Positions 1 to 6,791 of a stretch of DNA of 9,249 nucleotides are shown here, one piece after another (position 1 is the first letter of the stretch; each line of letters begins with the position of its first letter). The DNA is from Vulcanimicrobiota bacterium. Its GTDB lineage: Bacteria; Eremiobacterota; Eremiobacteria; Baltobacterales; Baltobacteraceae. Below the pieces are notes generated by a model. That model searched no databases, was not told the DNA's origin, and saw only the letters and a program-made list of their open reading frames with translations. The stretch spans positions 1 through 9,249 of the forward strand of contig JASHZC010000256.1 in the NCBI GenBank assembly GCA_030042755.1. Direction: 5' to 3'. Position numbers and translations under genes: made by a program.

Positions 1-141
1 GACGGCATCCTCTGGAACACTCACGCGTACCTTCCGCTCTTTCAACGACGCAGAATTCTCGTGTACAATGACGACTTGCGCAATTACGATCCCAATCCGA
101 CGTCGACACCCTGGTGGAATGCCTGGCAATGGGATATCTAG
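1..141 (+). CDS. C-terminal end of an unidentified protein (5' end outside window)
   Basis: Frame 1 is open from the first base to a TAG at 139-141 and gives 46 residues. The tail is rich in aromatic residues and ends in PWWNAWQWDI, with a basic stretch (QRRR) about 27 residues before it. I do not recognise the family from so short a piece, and no catalytic motif is visible. The next gene starts 48 bases downstream on the same strand with its own ribosome binding site, so the two may share a transcript. That this is coding rests on the open frame, its plausible composition and the tight spacing; a chance open frame of this length cannot be excluded. Confidence 0.55.
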   Translation, partial: DGILWNTHAYLPLFQRRRILVYNDDLRNYDPNPTSTPWWNAWQWDI

Positions 142-189
142 GCCCAACGTGTCACCCGAAGCCCGTCGAAGGGTGCCGAAAGGACAATT

Positions 190-828
190 ATGGTGACGGA
201 CATTCGTAAGCTCCTGCCCTTTACCGGATACTACTCAATGAACGTGGCCCCGGGCGCATTCCTCTCAATTGACACGGTAGAAGAGCGCTCTACTTCGGGA
301 GACACGACAACAATCTCGATCAACGTTTCGATGGACGGAAGGTCGTGCACCGCCTATTCATTCAGCGATGGAGCCAGCTTTGATGGCTCTCGACTCGATA
401 TTCCCGGACGTCTTTCTCTTGACTTCACCAGACACTATAGGGACGGTCGCCTGGCGGCGTTTGAGGGAACGATTGGAAGCGTAAGCGTGGCTGGGGATAC
501 GTATTTCAATCAAGTCCCGCTCTCAGCGTTTGCTGGCGACTACTTCGACGTTGCGACGTCGAGAAAAGCATTGTCGATCGCGGACAATTTAGAAATCTTC
601 TTCGATTTTGCGCTATTCACGAACGCGCCCGGAGATTTGCGGAAAGTGGATGGCTACAGCTATCTGCCGGCGATGTTCGTCCTCACTTTTGCCGGAGCGA
701 CGACACCACAACCGGGTGCGTTTACGTTGATGCTCGGAACGGCAGGCAACAAGGGACTGGCATGCAGCATCCAAGGCGGTGGCATCCCAAAGCTCGCGGT
801 ATCGATCTTACCGCATTCTACCGATTGA
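190..828 (+). CDS. Hypothetical protein, 212 aa, probably beta-rich with two similar halves
   Basis: The ATG at 190 is preceded by AAAGGA (179-184) at a spacing of 5 bases, which supports this start. The protein has no signal peptide, membrane segment or recognised catalytic motif. It is rich in Gly, Ser, Thr, Phe and Tyr with short alternating hydrophobic stretches, suggesting a soluble beta-sandwich or beta-barrel fold. The halves look related: FTGYYSMNVAPGAFLSI (residues 11-27) resembles FAGDYFDVATSRKALSI (about 114-130), and each is followed by a similar pattern ending near a Gly-Thr pair. I do not recognise the family. It follows an unidentified partial gene on the same strand, and its last 11 bases overlap the convergent DUF151 gene. 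Existence of the gene is well supported; function is unknown. Confidence 0.8.
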   Translation: MVTDIRKLLPFTGYYSMNVAPGAFLSIDTVEERSTSGDTTTISINVSMDGRSCTAYSFSDGASFDGSRLDIPGRLSLDFTRHYRDGRLAAFEGTIGSVSVAGDTYFNQVPLSAFAGDYFDVATSRKALSIADNLEIFFDFALFTNAPGDLRKVDGYSYLPAMFVLTFAGATTPQPGAFTLMLGTAGNKGLACSIQGGGIPKLAVSILPHSTD

Positions 829-1294
829 AGTCTGACGGTTTCAAATCGTCGAGGAATTTTTTGAAACGCGACATCTCGGAATCGTCGACGGGTTTTTTGT
901 CCGGCGAAGATTCTTCGAGAGCAATCTTGTCGGTCACGTAGATCGGCGAGTTCATGCGCAGAGCAAGCGCTATTCCATCGGACGGCCTCGCGTCGATCTC
1001 TTGCAGCTCGCCATCCGTGCGCAAGACCAGTTTCGCGTAGAACGTCGAGTCTTTGATGTCGTGGATGATTACTTGCTCGAGTGAGGTGTCGAGGGACTCG
1101 AGGATGGTGCGCATCAGGTCATGCGAAAGCGGGCGCGGTACGGGCGAGCCTTCGAGCGCCAGTGCGATTGCCGTCGCCTCAAACGGGCCGATGAGAATCG
1201 GCAGGTAGTGCGAGCCATCCATATCTTTAAGGATCACCACGGGGTCGTGGGTGAGCAGGTCGATCCCGAGCTTGTCGACCTTCATCTGGCGCAT
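818..1294 (-). CDS. Bifunctional nuclease family protein (DUF151/BFN domain)
   Basis: This 158-residue protein matches the DUF151/BFN family throughout. An opening strand (DPVVILKDMDGSHYLPILIG) leads to a Glu/Ala-rich helix (EATAIALALEG). Then comes the family block PRPLSHDLMRTILESL, the strand pair VIIHDIKDSTFYAKLVL, and the signature DARPSDGIALALR followed by NSPIYVTD. Family members are small, compact proteins; plant members have reported RNase and DNase activity, and bacterial ones are mostly uncharacterised. A cytoplasmic location is expected because no signal peptide is present. The signature usually reads DARPSDAIALA, so the Gly after SD is a mild variation. The start is uncertain: the first ATG (1292-1294) has no clear ribosome binding site, and a second in-frame ATG at 1283-1285 (MKVDKLGI...) fits equally well. 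The acidic, Lys-rich C-terminus after the domain looks flexible. The gene is divergent from ychF. Confidence 0.9.
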   Translation of the reverse strand: MRQMKVDKLGIDLLTHDPVVILKDMDGSHYLPILIGPFEATAIALALEGSPVPRPLSHDLMRTILESLDTSLEQVIIHDIKDSTFYAKLVLRTDGELQEIDARPSDGIALALRMNSPIYVTDKIALEESSPDKKPVDDSEMSRFKKFLDDLKPSDFNR

Positions 1295-1377
1295 TTTATG
1301 GTATCCGACAACCCCGCGCGATTCTCTTGCTCCGGCAAGGGTGAGGGCGCTGTCCGCACGAACGCATGGCCCCGCAC
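1295..1377. promoter_or_regulatory. Divergent intergenic region between the DUF151 gene and ychF
   Basis: These 83 bases separate two divergently read genes and so should contain both promoters, or the upstream ends of both leaders. I cannot point to convincing paired -35 and -10 boxes in either direction. On the minus strand the only AT-rich hexamer is TAAAAT, directly at the first DUF151 start codon. If it is a -10 box, the transcript would begin close to the second ATG and be almost leaderless. An AAGGGTGAGG purine run (1337-1346) lies on the plus strand but is too far from the ychF start to be an ordinary ribosome binding site. The promoter role is inferred from gene orientation. Confidence 0.4.
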
Positions 1378-2472
1378 ATGGCGTTATCCTGCGGTATCGT
1401 CGGCTTGCCCAACGTCGGCAAGTCGACCATCTTTAATGCCCTCACCCGGTCGGCGCAAGCTTTGGCGGCGAATTATCCATTTGCGACGATCGAACCAAAT
1501 GTCGGAGAAGTCGCAGTTCCGGACGATCGCTTAGGGGTACTGCAGAAACTCGTGAGCGCGGAGCGAATCGTTCCCGCAACCGTCCGCTTTGTCGATATCG
1601 CCGGTCTCGTGCGGGGCGCGTCCAGCGGACAGGGATTAGGTAACGCGTTCCTCAGTCACATTCGCGAAACTGACGCAATTGCTATGGTAGTGCGTTGTTT
1701 CGAAGACGACAATGTTACGCATGTCGAGGGCAGTCCCGATCCGCAGCGCGATATCGAAATCATTTCGATCGAACTCGCGCTCGCGGATCTCGCTACCATG
1801 CAAAAGCGACTCGACAAGCTCGAACGGGAAGCGCGCGCGAATCCAAAGATGCGCGGTGCGCTTGACGCGGCCAAGAACCTCATCTCTGCGCTCGAAACGG
1901 GGAAACCGGCCCGTAACTTCGAGCCGGATAGCGCCGAACTTGCAATCGCGCGCGAATCGTTCTTGCTTACGGCCAAGCCGCTGCTCTACGTGGCCAACGT
2001 CGACGAGTCGCAAATCGGTAATCCCGGCCCGCTTGTCTCGGCGGTGCAAGCGGTGGCAATATCGGATCGCAGTCCGGTCGTAGTGTTGTGTGGAAAGATC
2101 GAATCCGAACTCGCCGGTCTTACGGACGAAGAAGCGCGCGAGTTCTGTGCAGCGCTTGGTATCGAACGTAGCGGGCTCGACGAAATGGCGCTGAGCGCCT
2201 ACGACTTGCTTGGGCTCATGACGTTTTTGACCGCGGGCGAGAAAGAAGTGCGAGCCTGGACCATTGCTAAGGGTACGCGGGCGCCGCAAGCTGCAGGAAA
2301 GATTCACACCGACATCGAGCGCGGCTTTATTCGTGCGGAGATCGTGTCGTACGACGACTATGTCGAATACAAGACGATGGACGCGCTGCGAAATGCGGGG
2401 AAAGTACGGAGCGAAGGCAAGGATTACGTGATGCAGGAGGGTGACGTCGTCAATTTTCGCTTTAATGTATAG
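1378..2472 (+). CDS. ychF: Redox-regulated ATPase YchF (OLA1/Obg-related P-loop NTPase)
   Basis: YchF is a universally conserved P-loop NTPase that associates with ribosomes and prefers ATP over GTP; it is linked to stress and oxidative responses. The protein opens with MALSCGIVGLPNVGKST, which holds the Walker A motif at residues 9-17. The switch region DIAGLVRGASSGQGLGNAFL follows, then the Obg-type stretch around FEDDNVTHVEGSPDP. The G4 position reads NVDE instead of the NKxD of true GTPases, as expected for this ATP-using branch. A helical coiled-coil insertion (about 135-200) precedes the C-terminal TGS-like domain, with GEKEVRAWTIAKGT, IHTDIERGFIRAE and the ending QEGDVVNFRFNV. Length (364 residues) is normal. 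An upstream in-frame ATG at 1366 would add four residues; I chose 1378 because family members begin MALSCGIVG. Neither start has a clear ribosome binding site. Confidence 0.96.
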   Translation: MALSCGIVGLPNVGKSTIFNALTRSAQALAANYPFATIEPNVGEVAVPDDRLGVLQKLVSAERIVPATVRFVDIAGLVRGASSGQGLGNAFLSHIRETDAIAMVVRCFEDDNVTHVEGSPDPQRDIEIISIELALADLATMQKRLDKLEREARANPKMRGALDAAKNLISALETGKPARNFEPDSAELAIARESFLLTAKPLLYVANVDESQIGNPGPLVSAVQAVAISDRSPVVVLCGKIESELAGLTDEEAREFCAALGIERSGLDEMALSAYDLLGLMTFLTAGEKEVRAWTIAKGTRAPQAAGKIHTDIERGFIRAEIVSYDDYVEYKTMDALRNAGKVRSEGKDYVMQEGDVVNFRFNV

Positions 2473-2496
2473 CGGAATAGCCTTAATCTTCAGGCT

Positions 2497-2520
2497 GCTT
2501 GGCATGCCCAGCGATATAAG
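2497..2520 (+). promoter_or_regulatory. Possible gdh promoter/operator: 16-nt imperfect palindrome and TATAAG box
   Basis: Between ychF and the dehydrogenase gene, 2497-2512 reads GCTTGGCATGCCCAGC. This is an imperfect palindrome with an 8-bp perfect core (GGCATGCC) and GCT/AGC outer arms. Two bases downstream is TATAAG (2515-2520), a good match to a bacterial -10 hexamer. No TTGACA-like -35 box lies at 16-18 bases, so the palindrome occupies the spacer position, as it does at some activator- or repressor-controlled promoters. The purine run AAGGGAG (2525-2531) lies just downstream but 28 bases from the chosen GTG. The assignment is inference from pattern and position only. Confidence 0.3.
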
Positions 2521-2559
2521 TCTCAAGGGAGTTTTACACGATTTCCCGTAGGCTTCCGT

Positions 2560-3831
2560 GTGAAAAATTCTGTGACCACTGCTGTGCGGGAAGTCTCTGT
2601 TTTTGGTGATGGCATCGCGTATTTCAACGAGGCCGCCGACCTTCTCGAACTAGATTCCGGAATGCGAAGAATTCTCACGCATCCTTCGCGACAAATCATC
2701 TTTTCGATCCCCTTTCAACGCGATAGCGGGGAATTCGAAGTCTACACCGGCTATCGCGTTCAGTATAATTTCGCGCGCGGTCCCGCAAAGGGCGGTATCC
2801 GGTATCATCCGGGAGTAACGCTCGACGAGGTGACCGCGCTGGCATTTTGGATGACCTGGAAGTGCGCCGTAGTTGATCTTCCATTCGGCGGTGCAAAGGG
2901 CGGCGTCACCTGCGATCCGTCTATGCTCTCGATGAACGAGCTCGAGCGCATCACCCGCCGCTACGCAGCCGAGCTTGTCGAGATCGTCGGACCCGATAAA
3001 GATGTGCCTGCCCCAGACGTCAATACGACGCCGCAGGTCATGGCGTGGTTCATGGATACGTACTCGATGCACGTTCGGCAAAACGTGCCGGGCGTGGTGA
3101 CCGGGAAACCGCTTGAGATCGGCGGATCGCGCGGGCGCGTTGAGGCAACCGGGCGCGGCGTTACGATCTGCGCGCTCGACGAAATGAAACAACTGGGGCT
3201 GGCGCCTTCGCACACGCGCGTCGTCGTGCAAGGTTTCGGCAACGTAGGCTTATACGCCGCGAAACTCTTCGACGAACGCGGATGCAGGATCGTCGGAATT
3301 TCCGACGTCACGGGTGCGTTCCACAATCCCGAGGGGATCGACATTTCACTAGCGATCGATCACGCGACAAAACATCGCAGTCTCGAGGGCTTTAAAGGCG
3401 GCGATCGCATTACCAACGCCGAGCTGCTTACGCTCGACTGCGATGTGCTCGTGCCGGCCGCCCTCGAAAAGGTGTTTACGGTCGAGAACGCGTCGAAGGT
3501 GAAGGCGAAGCTGATCGTCGAGGGCGCAAACGGGCCAACGACGCCGGAAGCCGATCATATCTTCAAGCAGCGAGGAATCGTCGTGATTCCCGATATCATG
3601 GCCAATGCGGGCGGCGTAACCGTTTCGTACTTCGAATGGGCTCAAGACCGCATGGGATTTTTTTGGAAGGAATCGGAAGTCAACGAGCGGCTCGAAGACA
3701 TCTTGCTCGCGAACCTCGGCGAATTGCGAGCGATCAAGAACGCGCGCAATTCGAGTTTCCGCACCGCGGCTTACGCGCTGGCGATCGATCGCGTGGTCAA
3801 AGCGCTAAAGCTGCGCGGGCTATACGCATAA
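2560..3831 (+). CDS. gdhA: Glu/Leu/Phe/Val dehydrogenase family: glutamate dehydrogenase
   Basis: The enzyme interconverts L-glutamate and 2-oxoglutarate plus ammonia with a nicotinamide cofactor, linking nitrogen metabolism to the TCA cycle in the cytoplasm. The N-terminal ELFV dimerisation/catalytic domain contains GPAKGGIRYHPG (K77), MTWK (K101), PFGGAKGGV (K113, catalytic) and PAPDVNT (D153). The spacings of 24, 12 and 40 residues equal those of the Clostridium symbiosum enzyme (K89, K113, K125, D165), so the active site looks intact. The Rossmann domain starts at VVVQGFGNVG (221-230), and the C-terminus has the usual SFRTAAYALAIDRV helix. Length (423) fits the hexameric small-subunit GDH class. 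The Asp in GISDVTG, after the second beta strand, leans towards NAD over NADP, but this is uncertain. The start is a GTG with only weak purine (TAGG) upstream; another GTG lies at 2572. A strong terminator directly follows the stop. Leucine or valine dehydrogenase is less likely on length. Confidence 0.95.
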   Translation: MKNSVTTAVREVSVFGDGIAYFNEAADLLELDSGMRRILTHPSRQIIFSIPFQRDSGEFEVYTGYRVQYNFARGPAKGGIRYHPGVTLDEVTALAFWMTWKCAVVDLPFGGAKGGVTCDPSMLSMNELERITRRYAAELVEIVGPDKDVPAPDVNTTPQVMAWFMDTYSMHVRQNVPGVVTGKPLEIGGSRGRVEATGRGVTICALDEMKQLGLAPSHTRVVVQGFGNVGLYAAKLFDERGCRIVGISDVTGAFHNPEGIDISLAIDHATKHRSLEGFKGGDRITNAELLTLDCDVLVPAALEKVFTVENASKVKAKLIVEGANGPTTPEADHIFKQRGIVVIPDIMANAGGVTVSYFEWAQDRMGFFWKESEVNERLEDILLANLGELRAIKNARNSSFRTAAYALAIDRVVKALKLRGLYA

Positions 3832-3862
3832 AAAAAGCCCCGGCCGGCGGCCGGGGCTTTTT
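3832..3862. terminator. Bidirectional rho-independent terminator
   Basis: A perfect 14-bp inverted repeat (AAAAAGCCCCGGCC / GGCCGGGGCTTTTT) encloses a 3-base GGC loop. The core is nine G-C pairs flanked by five A-T pairs. Plus-strand transcripts end in U5 and minus-strand transcripts in U7 (the A run at 3830-3836). It starts right at the dehydrogenase stop codon and lies 8 bases beyond the end of the convergent SGNH lipoprotein gene, so it can terminate both transcripts. Confidence 0.93.
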
Positions 3863-3870
3863 GCTTGCTG

Positions 3871-5493
3871 CTACGGCAGCGGGAATGGCGACTCGGGATT
3901 GATCGCTTTGATCACAAATGGATCGTACGGATCGGTCGATAGGATTTGTCCGATCTGCGTCGCGCTCAGCGGCGGGATCGTCATCCCAAAAGACGTGTCC
4001 GCCGTCGCGATGAACTCGTTGGCGATCACGGCGTAGCCCAAATTCGACGGATGCAATCCGTCCCAGCTCACGAGGCCGCCGCCGAACTGCAACGTTACGG
4101 TCCCTACTCCGGGAATTGCGATGCCGCTCGTCGACGCTTGCGTGAAGAACGTAGTGATCGGAACGAGTGCGACGTTGCTACCGGACGACGTCGCGACCTT
4201 GTCGATCGCCTGATTGTAGGCTGCGTTGAGCGCTTGCACCTGAGCCGCAAAAGCCGGCGTGAGGTATGCGCTGCCAAGACCGCTGCCCTTTGTCGTGGGA
4301 TCGAGGTCGATTGCTGCGAAGTCGGGGCTTGCCGGATTTGCCTGAATCAACGGCACGGCTTGTTCCACCGTTGCGAGGAATCCGCTCTCTGTGAGATATC
4401 CGCCGCTCGTCACGCCGAATTGCGTGCCGAGATCGGCTACGATTGCGTCGCCGTACTCCAGCGCCGTTGTCTCTGGAATTGCGCCTCCAGATTCCACGAC
4501 GAGCAGCGTCGCAATGTCTCCGGCAAGGTATGGCTGTGCGAAGAACTGCGGCACCGAGCGACCCGTGGTCGGAAGAAGCGTCGGCAAATCTGCAACGAGT
4601 ACTTTCGATCCCGTAGCGGTTAGTGATTTGACGATCTTGGTGAGGTCGGTCGCAAGCTGCTGCGGCGTATCGCTCGCGGGAGCGGTGCCCGCCGAGAAGA
4701 TGTATTTGAGCATATCGTTTGCGCCGAGCCACACGGTGGTGAGTTTCGGTTTCATCCCAACGGCGACGTTGAGCATCGTCGAGTTGGTTCCGTACGCGGC
4801 TTTGTATGCGCCGAGGACCGGGAGGAAGAGCTGATTCTCGCTCTCGACGAGCGATTGCAGGCCGCCCGACGTCGGATCGCCTTTGATCGTTGCATAGCCG
4901 CAACCGGAAGACGTCTGCGTCGGTGGCCCCTCGTACGGGCCGGTCATCGCCACAGCTTCGTGCATGGTGATGCCGGGAACGCCGAGGTCCGCGATTCCGA
5001 TCGACGGGCTTAGGCGCGTAGCTTGCCAACCCGTCGACGAGAAGGCCTCGGTGTTGAACGTCGAGCAACCCGACTGCGTGTCCGCTAGAAGCGTGGTCGC
5101 ATTCAACACGATCTGCGTACCCAGGCCGGGTGCGCCGATCAGCGGCAATACGGCTAGCGACGCATTGGTCGTGGAATACGACGTGTGGTTGCACGTGGCG
5201 CCGGTTGAAGTGAGGCAGTCGTACATGATCGCCCACCAGCCGTTACCCTGACCCGGATAGACGGCATTGTTTGGATACGCCGATTCGCTGCTCGTCGTAG
5301 CGACGCCGAGCAGTGCGTCTGACTGCTCGCCTGCGGTAAGGCTGTCGCCCACGCCGATCAGAAGCGGCCCGCCAGCCGGTGTCGGCGCGACTGCGGGAGT
5401 CGTGTGCGGAGGTGTTGTGCTGCTACCGCCGCATGCTGCGAGCGCGCTTAGCGCAAGAATCGCGAGTGTACGCGTTACGTGTTTGTTCATCAT
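3871..5493 (-). CDS. SGNH/GDSL-family hydrolase lipoprotein
   Basis: The N-terminus has a basic start, a hydrophobic core and the lipobox LAAC at residues 18-21, so Cys21 should be lipidated. Gly follows the Cys, not Asp, so outer-membrane sorting is plausible. A Thr/Pro linker (about 25-42) leads into the SGNH fold. Block I is GVGDSLTAG with nucleophile Ser51. The block II glycine motif is DLGVPG (169-174), block III is LGAND with Asn259, and block V is DGLHPSNLGY with Asp478 and His481. All four catalytic blocks are therefore present. Such enzymes are esterases, lipases or carbohydrate deacetylases; the substrate cannot be read from sequence. At 540 residues it is longer than a minimal SGNH domain. 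The extra length includes a region between blocks I and III that holds the only mature cysteines besides Cys21 (93, 101, 143, 198), possibly two disulfides. The gene begins 14 bases after the barrel gene's stop and ends at a bidirectional terminator. Confidence 0.9.
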   Translation of the reverse strand: MMNKHVTRTLAILALSALAACGGSSTTPPHTTPAVAPTPAGGPLLIGVGDSLTAGEQSDALLGVATTSSESAYPNNAVYPGQGNGWWAIMYDCLTSTGATCNHTSYSTTNASLAVLPLIGAPGLGTQIVLNATTLLADTQSGCSTFNTEAFSSTGWQATRLSPSIGIADLGVPGITMHEAVAMTGPYEGPPTQTSSGCGYATIKGDPTSGGLQSLVESENQLFLPVLGAYKAAYGTNSTMLNVAVGMKPKLTTVWLGANDMLKYIFSAGTAPASDTPQQLATDLTKIVKSLTATGSKVLVADLPTLLPTTGRSVPQFFAQPYLAGDIATLLVVESGGAIPETTALEYGDAIVADLGTQFGVTSGGYLTESGFLATVEQAVPLIQANPASPDFAAIDLDPTTKGSGLGSAYLTPAFAAQVQALNAAYNQAIDKVATSSGSNVALVPITTFFTQASTSGIAIPGVGTVTLQFGGGLVSWDGLHPSNLGYAVIANEFIATADTSFGMTIPPLSATQIGQILSTDPYDPFVIKAINPESPFPLP

Positions 5494-5504
5494 GGTATGC
5501 GCTA

Positions 5505-5510
5505 TCCTTA
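5505..5510 (-). promoter_or_regulatory. Ribosome binding site of the SGNH lipoprotein gene, overlapping the upstream stop codon
   Basis: On the minus strand TAAGGA combines the TAA stop of the barrel-protein gene with an AAGGA Shine-Dalgarno sequence. It lies 11 bases before the first of two tandem ATG codons (5493 and 5490). The overlap implies a shared transcript and probable translational coupling, and the spacing favours the first ATG over the second. Confidence 0.65.
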
Positions 5511-6728
5511 GATCGGTAGAACGACGGGCGAGCCGACGCCGAACTGCAGTTGAAGTTGCGTGGCTTTTAGGCCCCCGACCGCGGGTACGGTGTTTGCACT
5601 ACACGGCAGCGCGTAGCACTGGAGGTACTTCACGCCGTAGGGGCTGTAATTCGTCGGCCCACCGCTGTTGAGCACGGCCTGGACGAATCCGTACTTGCCG
5701 ACGCGCTGCGTAGCGCCGAGGAAGTACGCCGCCAAGTGCTCCGGATATGGATCGGTCGGGAGATAGTCACGCGAGCTCTGCGGCTCAACGAAGAGGCGCA
5801 GGTTCTTGTTGACGTTGTATTCGAGGTAGAGAACCTGGTAGAGCTGCGCAGTGTTTGTCTGATTGACACCATTGACGTGCGTCAGCCACGTCGGCGCGAC
5901 CGTGAAGGTTCCAAACATGCGCGGCGTTTTGAGAAATGGAAGCGTTACCGCAACCGAGTTGTATTGCGCACTGCGCGTTGCGATGTCGGTTATGGGTTGG
6001 CCATTGATCGGACTAACGAACGGTACGACGTCGCTTCCCGCTACGCCGGATTGATTGATCTGCGACCACCGCGAAACGTAGGTGGGCGTAACGACGATGG
6101 GGATCGATCTGCCGCCGATGTTCCCGAGCCAGAACATTTGCTCGTAGCTCAGAATCAAGAATTTGTCTTTGGTGGTGAGATCCAGCGTCGGGCTAATGCC
6201 GGGACAACTGCCCTGTGGCTTGCCGCTCAGGCTCACGCAACTCGAGGCGGGAAAGCCGGGCGGAAGATAAAGCGGCACGGTGCCGCTATTGAAGCCTTGC
6301 GGATAATGTTGCAGTTCGTAATACGACGCAACAACGCGCGACGTAGGGCTAAAGCCGTAGGAGACCATGCCGTCGCCGCCGCCTTGAAGCCACTGGGTTT
6401 TGTCGCCGATGTTTCCAAACGGATAAGCGACCGAGAGGTCCGCGAAATACGTAAAGCCCGTTGGAAGGCCCTGTTTCCCTGCCGAGCCGACGGGTTGTTG
6501 ATTGACGGGTGGAACTTGAGCGACCGTTGGCGACTGACCGTCTTGACGTTTCGTCACCGCCTTCTGCTGCGCTCGTTGATCCATCGCATTGCGAATCGCT
6601 GTATTGGCGCCACTTACCACGCCCGAGGCAAGGGCTTCGCTGTTGTCGGCTTGGGCCGGTACGACAGAAAGACCGAACGAGACAGCTGCAAGGAGCGCTG
6701 CACTCGTTCGAGTGAGGGTTTTGAGCAT
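5508..6728 (-). CDS. Putative outer-membrane beta-barrel protein of unknown function
   Basis: I start this 406-residue protein at the ATG at 6726-6728 because GGAG sits 5 bases upstream and the sequence then opens with a classical signal peptide (MLKTLTRTSAALLAAVSFGL, cleavage probably after AQA at residue 27). The longer frame to 6770 adds 14 residues with no such support. After a Gln/Pro/Ala-rich linker (about 28-88) the protein shows amphipathic, aromatic-rich strands separated by Gly/Asn/Pro turns, for example TYFADLSVAYPFG, FLILSYEQMFWLGNIGG and LYLEYNVNKNLRLFVEP. This pattern suggests a transmembrane beta-barrel. It is not TolC-like: there are no long coiled helices. Four cysteines form two close pairs (164/175 and 371/376) in probable loops. 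The C-terminus lacks the terminal aromatic residue common in BAM substrates. It lies between the RND pump gene and the SGNH lipoprotein gene on one strand. I do not recognise the family. Confidence 0.78.
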   Translation of the reverse strand: MLKTLTRTSAALLAAVSFGLSVVPAQADNSEALASGVVSGANTAIRNAMDQRAQQKAVTKRQDGQSPTVAQVPPVNQQPVGSAGKQGLPTGFTYFADLSVAYPFGNIGDKTQWLQGGGDGMVSYGFSPTSRVVASYYELQHYPQGFNSGTVPLYLPPGFPASSCVSLSGKPQGSCPGISPTLDLTTKDKFLILSYEQMFWLGNIGGRSIPIVVTPTYVSRWSQINQSGVAGSDVVPFVSPINGQPITDIATRSAQYNSVAVTLPFLKTPRMFGTFTVAPTWLTHVNGVNQTNTAQLYQVLYLEYNVNKNLRLFVEPQSSRDYLPTDPYPEHLAAYFLGATQRVGKYGFVQAVLNSGGPTNYSPYGVKYLQCYALPCSANTVPAVGGLKATQLQLQFGVGSPVVLPI

Positions 6729-6733
6729 AGGTT

Positions 6734-6737
6734 CTCC
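6734..6737 (-). promoter_or_regulatory. Ribosome binding site deciding the barrel-protein start
   Basis: GGAG on the minus strand lies 5 bases before the ATG at 6726-6728. It fixes the start directly before the signal peptide and argues against the longer frame that begins at 6770. Confidence 0.7.
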
Positions 6738-6748
6738 AAACTCGAGGC

Positions 6749-6777
6749 CCGGAACTATTAAAAATATCACGTTCCGG
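6749..6777. repeat. Inverted repeat CCGGAAC / GTTCCGG around an AT-rich island
   Basis: Perfect 7-bp arms at 6749-6755 and 6771-6777 enclose 15 bases of AT-rich DNA (TATTAAAAATATCAC). GC-rich flanks (GGC and CCC) could extend the pairing with a bulge. It could be an operator flanking the barrel gene's -10 region or a leader RNA hairpin; it lacks a U-tract and is not a standard terminator. Confidence 0.5.
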
Positions 6778-6791
6778 CCCGCCTGATTTCG

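Noticed and set aside
1636..2526. Long minus-strand open frame (296 codons) opposite ychF
   Set aside because: It lies antisense to a fully conserved ychF, is His/Arg-rich with no recognisable motif, and is an expected shadow of GC-rich codon usage.
4178..5236. 352-codon minus-strand open frame in another frame of the SGNH lipoprotein gene
   Set aside because: It is Arg/His-rich with low complexity, while the competing frame has a signal peptide, lipobox and all SGNH blocks.
5736..6761. 341-codon plus-strand open frame opposite the barrel gene
   Set aside because: Its composition is Arg-rich and motif-free, and the opposite strand has a ribosome binding site, signal peptide and barrel-like pattern.
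5508..6770. Longer version of the barrel protein starting at 6770
   Set aside because: The extra 14 residues run through the inverted-repeat region, have no ribosome binding site and would displace the signal peptide from the N-terminus.
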